A stretch of DNA of 6,536 nt, from NCBI GenBank assembly GCA_017938785.1, contig JAGBAU010000063.1:1-6536 (forward strand), in the 5' to 3' direction. Of the stretch, positions 1 to 5,796 are shown in pieces. The stretch comes from Clostridia bacterium (GTDB taxonomy: Bacteria; Bacillota_A; Clostridia; Christensenellales; Aristaeellaceae). Below the pieces are notes generated by a model that was not told the origin of the DNA, made no database searches, and saw only the letters and a program-made list of their open reading frames with translations. Numbering within the stretch: the stretch's first letter is position 1; each line of letters opens with the position of its first letter. The translations under genes and the position numbers were made by a program.

Positions 1-625
1 CCCTATGCAGAACCATGCTCAGCAGGCTCAGCACGATGACCACTGCAGCGCAGATGTACAGCGCGGTGGTGAAATCGCAGCGCCACAGGCCGTCCAGGGC
101 CTGCTTGAAGCCGCGCAGCTCGATGGTGTTGGCAACACCGGTGGAGCCCTTGATAACCAGACCGTCGGTCTTCAGCGGAATCAGGTTGCCGAAGATGAAC
201 AGGAACAGCAGCTGGTAGAGACCGTTGGCAAAATAGCCGAGGATCATACCGCCGATCATTTCCTGGCCCTTCATCTTGTTGAGCAGCTTACCGATCAGGA
301 AGCCGAAGAAGGCTGCCAGCGGAACGGAGATTGCAGCAGCGGTCAGGAAGCCGCCGATGCCGGGAATCTGCCACTCAGTGACCCACAGAGCCGCAATCTG
401 GGCGGCCATGGCGCCGATGGTGACGGCGAAGTTGATGCCCATGCCCGCCACAATCGGGATGATCAGCGCCAGCACCAGGAAGGCGTTGCGGGTGATGCGG
501 CCGAAGAGCTCGAGGGCTACATAGGACAGGGACTGTCCGGAGCACAGGATGGAGAGAATACACATTACGACGAACAGAATCGTAACGGCATTGTCTCGCA
601 TGATTTGACGATAGTCTTTACGCAC
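1..625 (-). CDS. ABC importer permease 2 (partial, 3' end outside window)
   Basis: Integral membrane subunit of the importer, of the branched-chain amino acid/sugar/nucleoside permease type (BPD_transp_2). The first 208 residues are present; such proteins usually have about 300-370, so the C-terminus lies beyond the left edge. Membrane helices are visible at about 13-30, 48-66, 93-113, 124-147 and 187-206. The segment GMGINFAVTIG (61-71) and the cytoplasmic stretch KLLNKMKGQEM (113-123) match GIGLNLGLPIG and KLLNRLKGSEM in permease 1, so the two are homologous and probably form a heterodimeric channel. Unlike permease 1 it has no extracytoplasmic domain. The start is GTG at 625, overlapping the permease 1 stop by 8 nt; GGAGG at 638-634, 8 nt upstream, supports it over an in-frame ATG at 601. 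Family call is firm; substrate unknown. Confidence 0.9.
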   Translation of the reverse strand, partial: MRKDYRQIMRDNAVTILFVVMCILSILCSGQSLSYVALELFGRITRNAFLVLALIIPIVAGMGINFAVTIGAMAAQIAALWVTEWQIPGIGGFLTAAAISVPLAAFFGFLIGKLLNKMKGQEMIGGMILGYFANGLYQLLFLFIFGNLIPLKTDGLVIKGSTGVANTIELRGFKQALDGLWRCDFTTALYICAAVVIVLSLLSMVLHR

Positions 626-2501
626 GAGACTCACCTCCCGACTTGGTCAGTGCATAGAGGATGATACCATTGGAGATCAGGATACGCATGGTTTCAGAGA
701 TGGTGGACTGGGGTACCAGTGCGTTTGCAACCGGCATGCCCAGGGTCAGCACGCCCTGGAACAGGAAGGTACCGATCAGTACATGGCTGATCTTGCAGCG
801 GGAAGTACTGGCGCCGCCGATCAGGATTGCAGAAGCTGCAACGAAGCCCATCTGGCGGGGAGCGGTGTAGAGCTGCATGAAGCCGTAGCTCTGGGAGTAT
901 ACCAGGATACCCAGTGCGCCCAGCATGGTGGAGATCATGGTGCCGATGGTGCGCATGCGGTCTACGTTGGTACCGGTGGCCTCAGCGAAGCGCTGGTTGG
1001 TACCTACGGCGCGCATTGCGATACCGGTCTTGGAGCGCATGAACAGCCATACCAGGAAGCAGCACAGAACCATGAACAGCAGCAGGCCCGTGGGAACTCT
1101 CAGCTTACCGATGGAGAAGGACAGGAAATTGTCCAGGATGTGGCCGAAGGAAGATTCCATACCGATGGTGTTGCGCAGGCCGGTACCCAGGGGCCAGCGC
1201 AGCTCCAGGGATTCGAACGGCAGAACCAGCCAGGCGATACACATCAGGGAAACGATGGAGAAGCCGACGTAAGTGGTAACGGACATCTCGCTGCCCTTCA
1301 GGCGGTTGAGCAGCTTGGCGTAGAGCCAGCCGCAGATTGCAGCAATAATCATGCCCACAACGGAGGCAAACAGGAAGCCCATCCATCCGCCGATCTGGTA
1401 TTCGATGGCCATCAGGCCGCCGATCAGGCCGCCGACGATACCAATGGGCAGGCCCAGGTTCAGGCCGATGCCGCACTGGATGCCGGGCACCATGGCCAGG
1501 ACCAGGATGGAGTTCATGCCCATACGCACCAGGGTGCTGCTCATCAGGCCCGGCAAGGACAGATCGCAGATCAGCGCCACAATGCACAGCAGGATGAAGA
1601 ACATGCCGATGATCAGGCGGGGCATGCCCAGTGCCTTGATGATGGTGCCGTAGAACAGAACCACCAGGGACAGCACAACCAGGCCGGCGCCGATGTAGAT
1701 CATGTCATCGCCATAGCGGGCGACCTTTGCCATCGTCGCATTGGAAACGGCGGCAATGCCATTGCGGCTGTTGTAGCGGTCGAAGCGGGATGCGAAGTCA
1801 TCGCCCTGCTGTGCAACAATATCATAGATCGTGCCCTTCAGGGTTTCCAGAGCGCTTTCATCCAGAGCTTCGTAGAGCTTGATCAGCTCAGCGCCGACCA
1901 CTGCGTACTTTTCGTCCGCAGCTGCCATCAGCGCATTCATTTCCTCGGTGGCAACGAAGCCGGAGAGGTCCACTGCGGGCTCCTCTTCCATCATGGCTGC
2001 ATCCAGATCCGCCTCGGAGAGTTCAGAGGTATCCTCTGCGGGAGCTGCCTCGGCAACAACTGCGCCGGAGGCTTCCATTTCGGCCACATAAGCGGCCTCA
2101 GCAGCAGTCTTCTCTGCATAATAGGCATCCAGGGCCACATTCAGCTCGGTGAGTGCAGCGTTGATGCCGGTGAGGTCAACTGCATCGTAGTCTAGCATGG
2201 TTGCGGAGGAATTGTTGCGCGCTTCCTCCTCAGCCTTGGCTACGGCTTCGCGGATGGCGGACATTCCGCCGCCGGCTGCCTTGGCCTCTGCACGGGCTTT
2301 GTCGCCCGCGATCTTCACGTAAGATTCAACGGCGCCTTCACCGGTGGCAACCAGAACCGCGCGATCACGCATGGCTGCGAGATAGGCAGTTCCGTTTGCG
2401 CCGCTGCGCTGGCTCATGCCAACGGCGCCCATCACGATCAACACAAGCGCGAGAACGAGAATCGCTGCTGATGCGATGACCTTTACGCCTTTCTTCTTCA
2501 T
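618..2501 (-). CDS. ABC importer permease 1 with N-terminal extracytoplasmic helical module
   Basis: Membrane subunit of the importer, 627 residues against about 300-370 usual for the family. The core, from about residue 293, is a normal BPD_transp_2 permease: helices near 296-314, 330-346, 352-366, 373-395, 408-427 and 470-488, then a cytoplasmic coupling segment, about 493-523, with GIAMRAVGTNQRFAEATG. The core aligns by eye with permease 2 from its first helix onward (LCIVALIC against MCILSILC, GIGLN against GMGIN). Ahead of it lies an extra module: helix 8-29 after a lysine-rich N-terminus, an Ala/Glu-rich mainly helical region at 31-265 with an acidic linker (about 150-181), and helix 268-287. 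The positive-inside pattern (MKKK; KALGMPR at 289-295) places 31-265 outside. The ATG overlaps the ATPase stop (ATGA), with GGAGG at 2515-2511. The permease call is sure; the role of the extra domain is unknown. Confidence 0.92.
   Translation of the reverse strand: MKKKGVKVIASAAILVLALVLIVMGAVGMSQRSGANGTAYLAAMRDRAVLVATGEGAVESYVKIAGDKARAEAKAAGGGMSAIREAVAKAEEEARNNSSATMLDYDAVDLTGINAALTELNVALDAYYAEKTAAEAAYVAEMEASGAVVAEAAPAEDTSELSEADLDAAMMEEEPAVDLSGFVATEEMNALMAAADEKYAVVGAELIKLYEALDESALETLKGTIYDIVAQQGDDFASRFDRYNSRNGIAAVSNATMAKVARYGDDMIYIGAGLVVLSLVVLFYGTIIKALGMPRLIIGMFFILLCIVALICDLSLPGLMSSTLVRMGMNSILVLAMVPGIQCGIGLNLGLPIGIVGGLIGGLMAIEYQIGGWMGFLFASVVGMIIAAICGWLYAKLLNRLKGSEMSVTTYVGFSIVSLMCIAWLVLPFESLELRWPLGTGLRNTIGMESSFGHILDNFLSFSIGKLRVPTGLLLFMVLCCFLVWLFMRSKTGIAMRAVGTNQRFAEATGTNVDRMRTIGTMISTMLGALGILVYSQSYGFMQLYTAPRQMGFVAASAILIGGASTSRCKISHVLIGTFLFQGVLTLGMPVANALVPQSTISETMRILISNGIILYALTKSGGESRA
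634..638 (-). promoter_or_regulatory. Ribosome binding site that fixes the permease 2 GTG start
   Basis: GGAGG (within GGGAGGTGA) on the minus strand, inside the last codons of permease 1 and 8 nt ahead of GTG 625. It supports translational coupling of the two permeases. Confidence 0.8.
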
Positions 2502-4102
2502 TCGGCAGCGCCTCCCTTCTTCTCGGGTTTGATGCCGGACATCGCCAGACCGAAGTCTGCAGCGCTGTCATTGGCCTTGAGTACGTCTACAACCTTACCC
2601 TCGGATACAACCGCGATGCGGCTGCAGATGGAGCGCAGTTCCATCAGCTCGGAGGAAACCATGACGATGGTCATGCCCTGTTCCTCATTGAGCTTTACCA
2701 GGGTTTCCAGAACCAGCTTCTTAGCGCCGATGTCGATGCCGCGGGTGGGTTCGGAAACGAACAGGAGCTTGGGATTCATCAGCAGGGCGCGTGCGATGCA
2801 CACCTTCTGCTGGTTGCCGCCGGACAGGGTACCGGTGTGCTGCAGAGCGGAAGTGCAGCGGATGTCCAGGCCCTTGATCATATCGTTGGCGGTTTCGCGA
2901 ATCTTGCCGGAATCGCGCAGGGTGAAGAAGCCGTACTTCTTCAGGTATTCGCCCTTGATCTGCATGGCATTGTAAACCATGTTGTCCTCAATGGACTGAT
3001 CCAGCAGCAGGCCTACGCCGCGGCGGTCTTCGCTGACCATGGCCATGCCGGACTTCAGGGCGGTGCGGGGATCGCCCAGGGGATGCTTCTGGCCGAAGAA
3101 TTCCACTTCGCCCTCAGCGGGATAGAGGCCCATGATGCCGTTGGGGATGCCGATCTTACCCTGACCGGCCAGGCCGCCGATGCCGAAGATTTCGCCTTCG
3201 TACACCTTCAGGTCAACGCCCTTGACTTCTTCGCCGGGCATGGCAACCTTCAGGCCCTTGACTTCCAGCGCAACCTTGTCGGAATGTGCCTTGTCCACGT
3301 GGGCAGCATCCACGATGCTTACGCCCTCGCGGCCAACCATCAGTTCAGCCAGTTCGGTTGCGTTGGTTTCACTGGTCTTGCGGGTGGCTGCCAGCTTGCC
3401 GTCGCGCAGGATGGTGATGGAATCGGAAGCTTCGATAACCTCATCCAGGCGGTGGGTGATGAAGATGATGGCGATGCCGGAAGCGGCAATCTGCTTCATC
3501 ACCTTGATCAGCTGTTCGGCCTCGGACTCGGTGAGCACTGCGGTGGGCTCATCGAATACCAGGAGCTTGATGCCCTTCTTGTCGATTTCGCGCGCGATTT
3601 CAACAAACTGCATATAACCAACGGGCATGCCCTTAACCAGCGTATATTCATCAATGCCCATGCCGACGCTGTCCAGCGCCTTGCGGGCATCCGCCGCCAT
3701 TGCCTTCATGTTCAGGTTCTCCAGGCTCTTGCCGAAAACCTTGGAAGCAACGGTCGGCGTGGTAATTTCACGGTTGAGTTTGATATTTTCAGTGATGGTA
3801 AAGCCAGGCAGAAGCATGAATTCCTGGTGAACCATGCCGATGCCCTTATCCATGGCGTCGTGGGGAGACTTGATATTCGTCTCTTCGCCATCGAGGGAGA
3901 CCTTGCCCTCAAAGCCGCCGGTCGAATGGATTACCGGCATACCGAAAAGGACGTTCATCAACGTCGATTTGCCTGCACCGTTTTCACCGAGCAGAGCGTG
4001 GATTTCACCGGCGCGTACGGAAAGGGAAACATCGCTCAAAACGGTGTTTTCGCCGTAACGCTTGGTGATGTTCTGCATTTGCAGCACATATTCTGCGCCC
4101 AA
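2498..4102 (-). CDS. ABC importer ATPase, two fused nucleotide-binding domains (sugar/nucleoside type)
   Basis: Cytoplasmic ATPase that powers the two permeases; RbsA/MglA-like tandem architecture, 534 residues from the preferred TTG start. Domain 1 has Walker A GENGAGKST (39-47), Q-loop Gln93, a variant signature MPVGYMQ (159-165), Walker B LLVFDE (180-185) and switch His217. Domain 2 has a degenerate Walker A GLAGQGKI (310-317), the VSEDRRGVG motif (356-364), a canonical signature LSGGNQQ (426-432), and Walker B LLFVSE (446-451) with Ser in place of the usual Asp; Ser484 sits where the switch His is expected. One composite ATP site therefore looks intact and the other degenerate. The start is placed at TTG 4102 because AGGAGG lies 8 nt upstream and the protein then opens MGAEYVLQMQNITKRYG, as this family does. 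In-frame ATGs at 4165 and 4123 lack such a site. The stop overlaps the permease 1 start by 4 nt. Confidence 0.93.
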   Translation of the reverse strand: MGAEYVLQMQNITKRYGENTVLSDVSLSVRAGEIHALLGENGAGKSTLMNVLFGMPVIHSTGGFEGKVSLDGEETNIKSPHDAMDKGIGMVHQEFMLLPGFTITENIKLNREITTPTVASKVFGKSLENLNMKAMAADARKALDSVGMGIDEYTLVKGMPVGYMQFVEIAREIDKKGIKLLVFDEPTAVLTESEAEQLIKVMKQIAASGIAIIFITHRLDEVIEASDSITILRDGKLAATRKTSETNATELAELMVGREGVSIVDAAHVDKAHSDKVALEVKGLKVAMPGEEVKGVDLKVYEGEIFGIGGLAGQGKIGIPNGIMGLYPAEGEVEFFGQKHPLGDPRTALKSGMAMVSEDRRGVGLLLDQSIEDNMVYNAMQIKGEYLKKYGFFTLRDSGKIRETANDMIKGLDIRCTSALQHTGTLSGGNQQKVCIARALLMNPKLLFVSEPTRGIDIGAKKLVLETLVKLNEEQGMTIVMVSSELMELRSICSRIAVVSEGKVVDVLKANDSAADFGLAMSGIKPEKKGGAAE

Positions 4103-4110
4103 GTTTCTTA

Positions 4111-4116
4111 CCTCCT
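4111..4116 (-). promoter_or_regulatory. Ribosome binding site that fixes the ATPase TTG start
   Basis: AGGAGG on the minus strand, 8 nt ahead of TTG 4102. It falls inside the longer reading frame that would begin at ATG 4165, and is the reason for placing the start at the TTG. Confidence 0.8.
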
Positions 4117-4123
4117 CATGCAT

Positions 4124-4139
4124 AGGGGACCCTTCCCCT
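4124..4139 (-). promoter_or_regulatory. Small hairpin just upstream of the ATPase ribosome site
   Basis: AGGGGA (4124-4129) and TCCCCT (4134-4139) form a perfect 6-bp stem with a 4-nt loop, ending 7 nt before the AGGAGG of the ATPase gene. It could affect ribosome access or keep the site free of other pairing. Confidence 0.4.
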
Positions 4140-4165
4140 TGAAAATAAATTGTCCCCCATGTCAT

Positions 4166-4201
4166 GGAAACAGGCTCGCCCGCAATGGGCGAGCCGTTTC
4201 C
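4166..4201 (-). promoter_or_regulatory. Strong intercistronic hairpin between binding-protein and ATPase genes
   Basis: GGAAACAGGCTCGCCC (4166-4181) and GGGCGAGCCGTTTCC (4187-4201) pair over 15 bp with one bulged base (4172) and a 5-nt loop. On the minus strand it lies 63 nt after the binding-protein stop. It is not followed directly by a U-run, so it is more likely a partial terminator or a 3' mRNA-stabilising or processing stem than a full terminator. Such stems commonly let the binding protein be made in excess over the membrane parts. Confidence 0.75.
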
Positions 4202-4263
4202 GAATGGTTCGTGCCGCAGGAAAACTCAATTCAGAGTCTTCTTACGCGCGCCCCTTCATCTGC

Positions 4264-5400
4264 TTACAGGTAGTCTGCGAAGTCTACGGGAGCGAGCAGG
4301 ATGGTGTAGTAGTTGTCGAAGGTGGTGCCTTCAGCGTTGGTGTAGCAAGCAACCTTGGCGCCATCGATCTTGGCATTCAGCATCTCGGACAGCTTAGCAC
4401 CGTCATTCTTCTCGGTGATTTCGCCGTTGATGTAAGCAACTGCGTACTCAACGCCAACTTCGATCATGGTCATAGCAACGGGGGATGCCCAAGTGGAGTA
4501 ACGGCCAACTGCGCCCTTCTCATCCAGAGCCTTGGCGATAGCCTTCAGAGCCTCGGTGTCATCGCCGCCGACAGCCAGTTCCAGGCCGAGGGTTGCGGGG
4601 AATGCATGATAGGGGGAGGGGCAGCAGGGCTGCGGATAGTAAGCGTTCTCCTGGTCCAGGATAGCGGTCTGCAGAGAGGGCTGCATGCCGCAGTTGGTGG
4701 TGAAGAATGCTACCTTCTTGCCAGCGTAGGTTTCCATCTGACGCGGAACGTCTTCCAGGATGAACTGCTGGGAAGCGGAGAGGCCTGCTTCTGCGGTCGG
4801 GTCGGGAGCGGTTACGTCAACCAGCTCGATGCCCAAAGCTTCGGCGTTGGCCTGCAGCAGCTCATGACGTGCAACGATCAGCTCCATTGCCATGTGACGG
4901 GGGAAGGAGTAGTGAACAAATACTTCGATACCCCACTCAGCGCACTTTTCCATGATGGTGTCGCCCTGAGCAGCTTCGTCAGCGTACATTACGATGTCGG
5001 AAGCAGCGGAGATAACAGCGGGGTCTTCCTGGGGAGTGCCGGCGATGAAGAGGATGTCGTCACGGCCCAGTTCGGTCTTGATCTTCTCGAAGGCTGCGGT
5101 TGCGCCCGGAACTGCCTGGCACATTACGATAGCCTTAACTTCGGGATCGGATGCGAAAGCAACCAGCTTGGAAATGGTGGTTTCCATTTCGGACATGAAG
5201 TTGTCCGGATAGGTGTCGGTGATGATGTGCTCTGCGCCCCAGGTCTCAACGGCCTTTTCGGCTGCGCGGAATTCTTCTTCACCCTGAGATACGGTACCGG
5301 TCAGGATAGCAACCTTCCAGTTTGCTTCTTCTGCGGAAGCTACGGTAGCGATGCCCATAACCATCAGCATGGCCAGGACGAGGCAAAGGATTTTCTTCAT
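4264..5400 (-). CDS. DUF3798-type ABC solute-binding protein, secreted
   Basis: Extracytoplasmic substrate-binding subunit, 378 residues. Residues 1-23 are a signal peptide (MKKI, hydrophobic core, cleavage after ASA). There is no lipobox cysteine; Cys6 is too early in the hydrophobic core, so the mature protein should be released rather than lipid-anchored. The mature part reads as a periplasmic-binding-protein fold, starting with the strand WKVAILTG (28-35). I recognise it as the uncharacterised DUF3798 family from its motifs: TGTVSQGEEE (34-43), TYPDNFM (63-69), CQAVPGA (94-100), HYSFPRHM (163-170), QQFILEDVPR (211-220), TNCGMQ (235-240) and CCPSPYHAFP (259-268). The aromatic and cysteine-rich motifs are candidates for the ligand pocket. 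It is the first gene of the operon, 161 nt ahead of the ATPase. ATG 5400 has AGGAGG at 5416-5411. Substrate unknown; the family name comes from memory of its motifs. Confidence 0.85.
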   Translation of the reverse strand: MKKILCLVLAMLMVMGIATVASAEEANWKVAILTGTVSQGEEEFRAAEKAVETWGAEHIITDTYPDNFMSEMETTISKLVAFASDPEVKAIVMCQAVPGATAAFEKIKTELGRDDILFIAGTPQEDPAVISAASDIVMYADEAAQGDTIMEKCAEWGIEVFVHYSFPRHMAMELIVARHELLQANAEALGIELVDVTAPDPTAEAGLSASQQFILEDVPRQMETYAGKKVAFFTTNCGMQPSLQTAILDQENAYYPQPCCPSPYHAFPATLGLELAVGGDDTEALKAIAKALDEKGAVGRYSTWASPVAMTMIEVGVEYAVAYINGEITEKNDGAKLSEMLNAKIDGAKVACYTNAEGTTFDNYYTILLAPVDFADYL

Positions 5401-5442
5401 TTGAAAATTCCCTCCTAATTTATTTTTCCCTGCTTATATACA

Positions 5443-5457
5443 GGATGCAAGGCATCC
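5443..5457 (-). promoter_or_regulatory. Small hairpin in the importer leader
   Basis: GGATGC (5443-5448) and GCATCC (5452-5457) form a 6-bp stem with a 3-nt loop, about 27 nt upstream of the ribosome site of the binding-protein gene. It could influence leader folding or mRNA stability; no function can be read from the sequence. Confidence 0.45.
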
Positions 5458-5490
5458 GTGGGAACAAGAATAACTTGCGGTAAAGGCTGA

Positions 5491-5518
5491 TTTCTTTGTT
5501 TCAAATGAAACAAAGAAA
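5491..5518. repeat. Perfect interrupted palindrome, 12-bp arms, in the importer leader
   Basis: Arms TTTCTTTGTTTC (5491-5502) and GAAACAAAGAAA (5507-5518) are exact reverse complements around AAAT; the outer bases of that centre also pair, making 13-bp arms around AA. It lies about 57-84 nt downstream of the proposed importer start. It could be a protein-binding operator or an RNA hairpin. It has no following U-run in either direction, so it is not a typical terminator. Confidence 0.8.
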
Positions 5519-5531
5519 GGCATATGCCTTT
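5516..5531. repeat. 16-bp perfect palindrome adjoining the larger leader palindrome
   Basis: AAAGGCATATGCCTTT reads the same on both strands. It shares three bases (5516-5518) with the 12-bp-arm palindrome, so as RNA the two stems would compete for them, and as DNA they would form two adjoining dyad sites. It is inside the importer leader, upstream (in transcription order) of the larger palindrome. Confidence 0.75.
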
Positions 5532-5562
5532 GCCAAATCAACTCTTGCGGGACAATGCACCC

Positions 5563-5589
5563 GTTATAGTTAATTTATATTACTATAAC
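5563..5589. promoter_or_regulatory. Inverted repeat overlapping the importer -10: candidate operator
   Basis: GTTATAGT (5563-5570) and ACTATAAC (5582-5589) are perfect 8-bp inverted arms with an 11-bp spacer, so the half-sites are 19 bp apart centre to centre, nearly two helical turns. The repeat covers the proposed -10 and start site of the importer promoter, the usual position of a repressor site. Part of the symmetry comes from the -10 hexamer itself, which lowers confidence. No regulator gene is in the window. Confidence 0.5.
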
Positions 5590-5610
5590 ACGAAACATTC
5601 GGTTTTGCAA
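5582..5610 (-). promoter_or_regulatory. Sigma-A-like promoter of the importer operon
   Basis: Read on the minus strand, TTGCAA (5610-5605) and TATAGT (5587-5582) are 17 bp apart. Transcription would start near 5575, giving a leader of about 175 nt before the binding-protein ATG. A TTGACA at 5637-5632 has no good -10 at the right distance. A TATATA near 5433 lacks a good -35, so it is only a weak alternative. Confidence 0.65.
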
Positions 5611-5651
5611 GCAATGGTAGTACCAAATTTGTGTCAAAAAACGTTCAACGG

Positions 5652-5673
5652 GTTAAAAAAACGGATTTTTAAC
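5652..5673. repeat. AT-rich inverted repeat between the two promoters
   Basis: GTTAAAAA (5652-5659) and TTTTTAAC (5666-5673) are perfect 8-bp inverted arms with a 6-bp spacer. The repeat sits upstream of both promoters, where an activator or a bent A-tract could act on either. Low sequence complexity makes chance symmetry plausible. Confidence 0.4.
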
Positions 5674-5735
5674 ATTCCTCATCCGAATATATTCCGGTTT
5701 TGGTTCAAAATTCATTCGTTCATATCCCGTCCAGA

Positions 5736-5764
5736 TTGAAAAAACGCCCTTCTTGCGCTATAAT
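5736..5764 (+). promoter_or_regulatory. Sigma-A-like promoter of the dipeptidase gene
   Basis: TTGAAA at 5736-5741 and a perfect TATAAT at 5759-5764 are separated by 17 bp, close to the housekeeping consensus. Transcription would start near 5771, giving a short leader of about 26 nt ending in the ribosome site at 5785-5790. Confidence 0.85.
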
Positions 5765-5796
5765 GGTTCAAACCTTTATTGAAAAGAGGAAAGCGC

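Larger units (their letters stand above)
5401..5796. promoter_or_regulatory. Divergent intergenic control region, AT-rich
   Basis: This 396-nt gap separates the importer operon (leftward) from the dipeptidase (rightward). It is clearly more AT-rich than the flanking genes and holds no convincing gene. It contains a promoter for each direction, four inverted repeats (5491-5518, 5516-5531, 5563-5589, 5652-5673) and a small hairpin at 5443-5457. I recognise no known riboswitch or T-box in the leader, and see no GC-rich hairpin followed by a U-run that would make a standard terminator. Confidence 0.8.

Noticed and set aside
783..2195. Long plus-strand open frame (470 codons) opposite permease 1
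   Set aside because: It is antisense to a clear membrane protein. Its product is rich in Gln, His, Gly and Asp, as expected from the complement of biased codons, and shows no domain.
2837..4273. Long plus-strand open frame (478 codons) opposite the ATPase
   Set aside because: The opposite strand encodes every ABC ATPase motif in order. The antisense product has no recognisable motif, so it is a codon-bias shadow.
4150..5418. Long plus-strand open frame (422 codons) opposite the binding protein
   Set aside because: Antisense to a protein with a clear signal peptide and family motifs; no independent support.
5491..5518. Rho-independent terminator
   Set aside because: The stem is AT-rich and is not followed by a U-run on either strand, and no gene ends nearby.
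5524..5739. 71-codon plus-strand frame in the divergent control region
   Set aside because: It starts inside the 16-bp palindrome, has poor ribosome-site spacing, overlaps both promoters and resembles no family. Most likely random in AT-rich DNA.
5701..5772. Direct repeat TGGTTCAAA at 5701-5709 and 5764-5772
   Set aside because: A 9-bp repeat in about 400 bp of AT-rich DNA is not rare by chance, and the spacing of 63 bp has no clear meaning.
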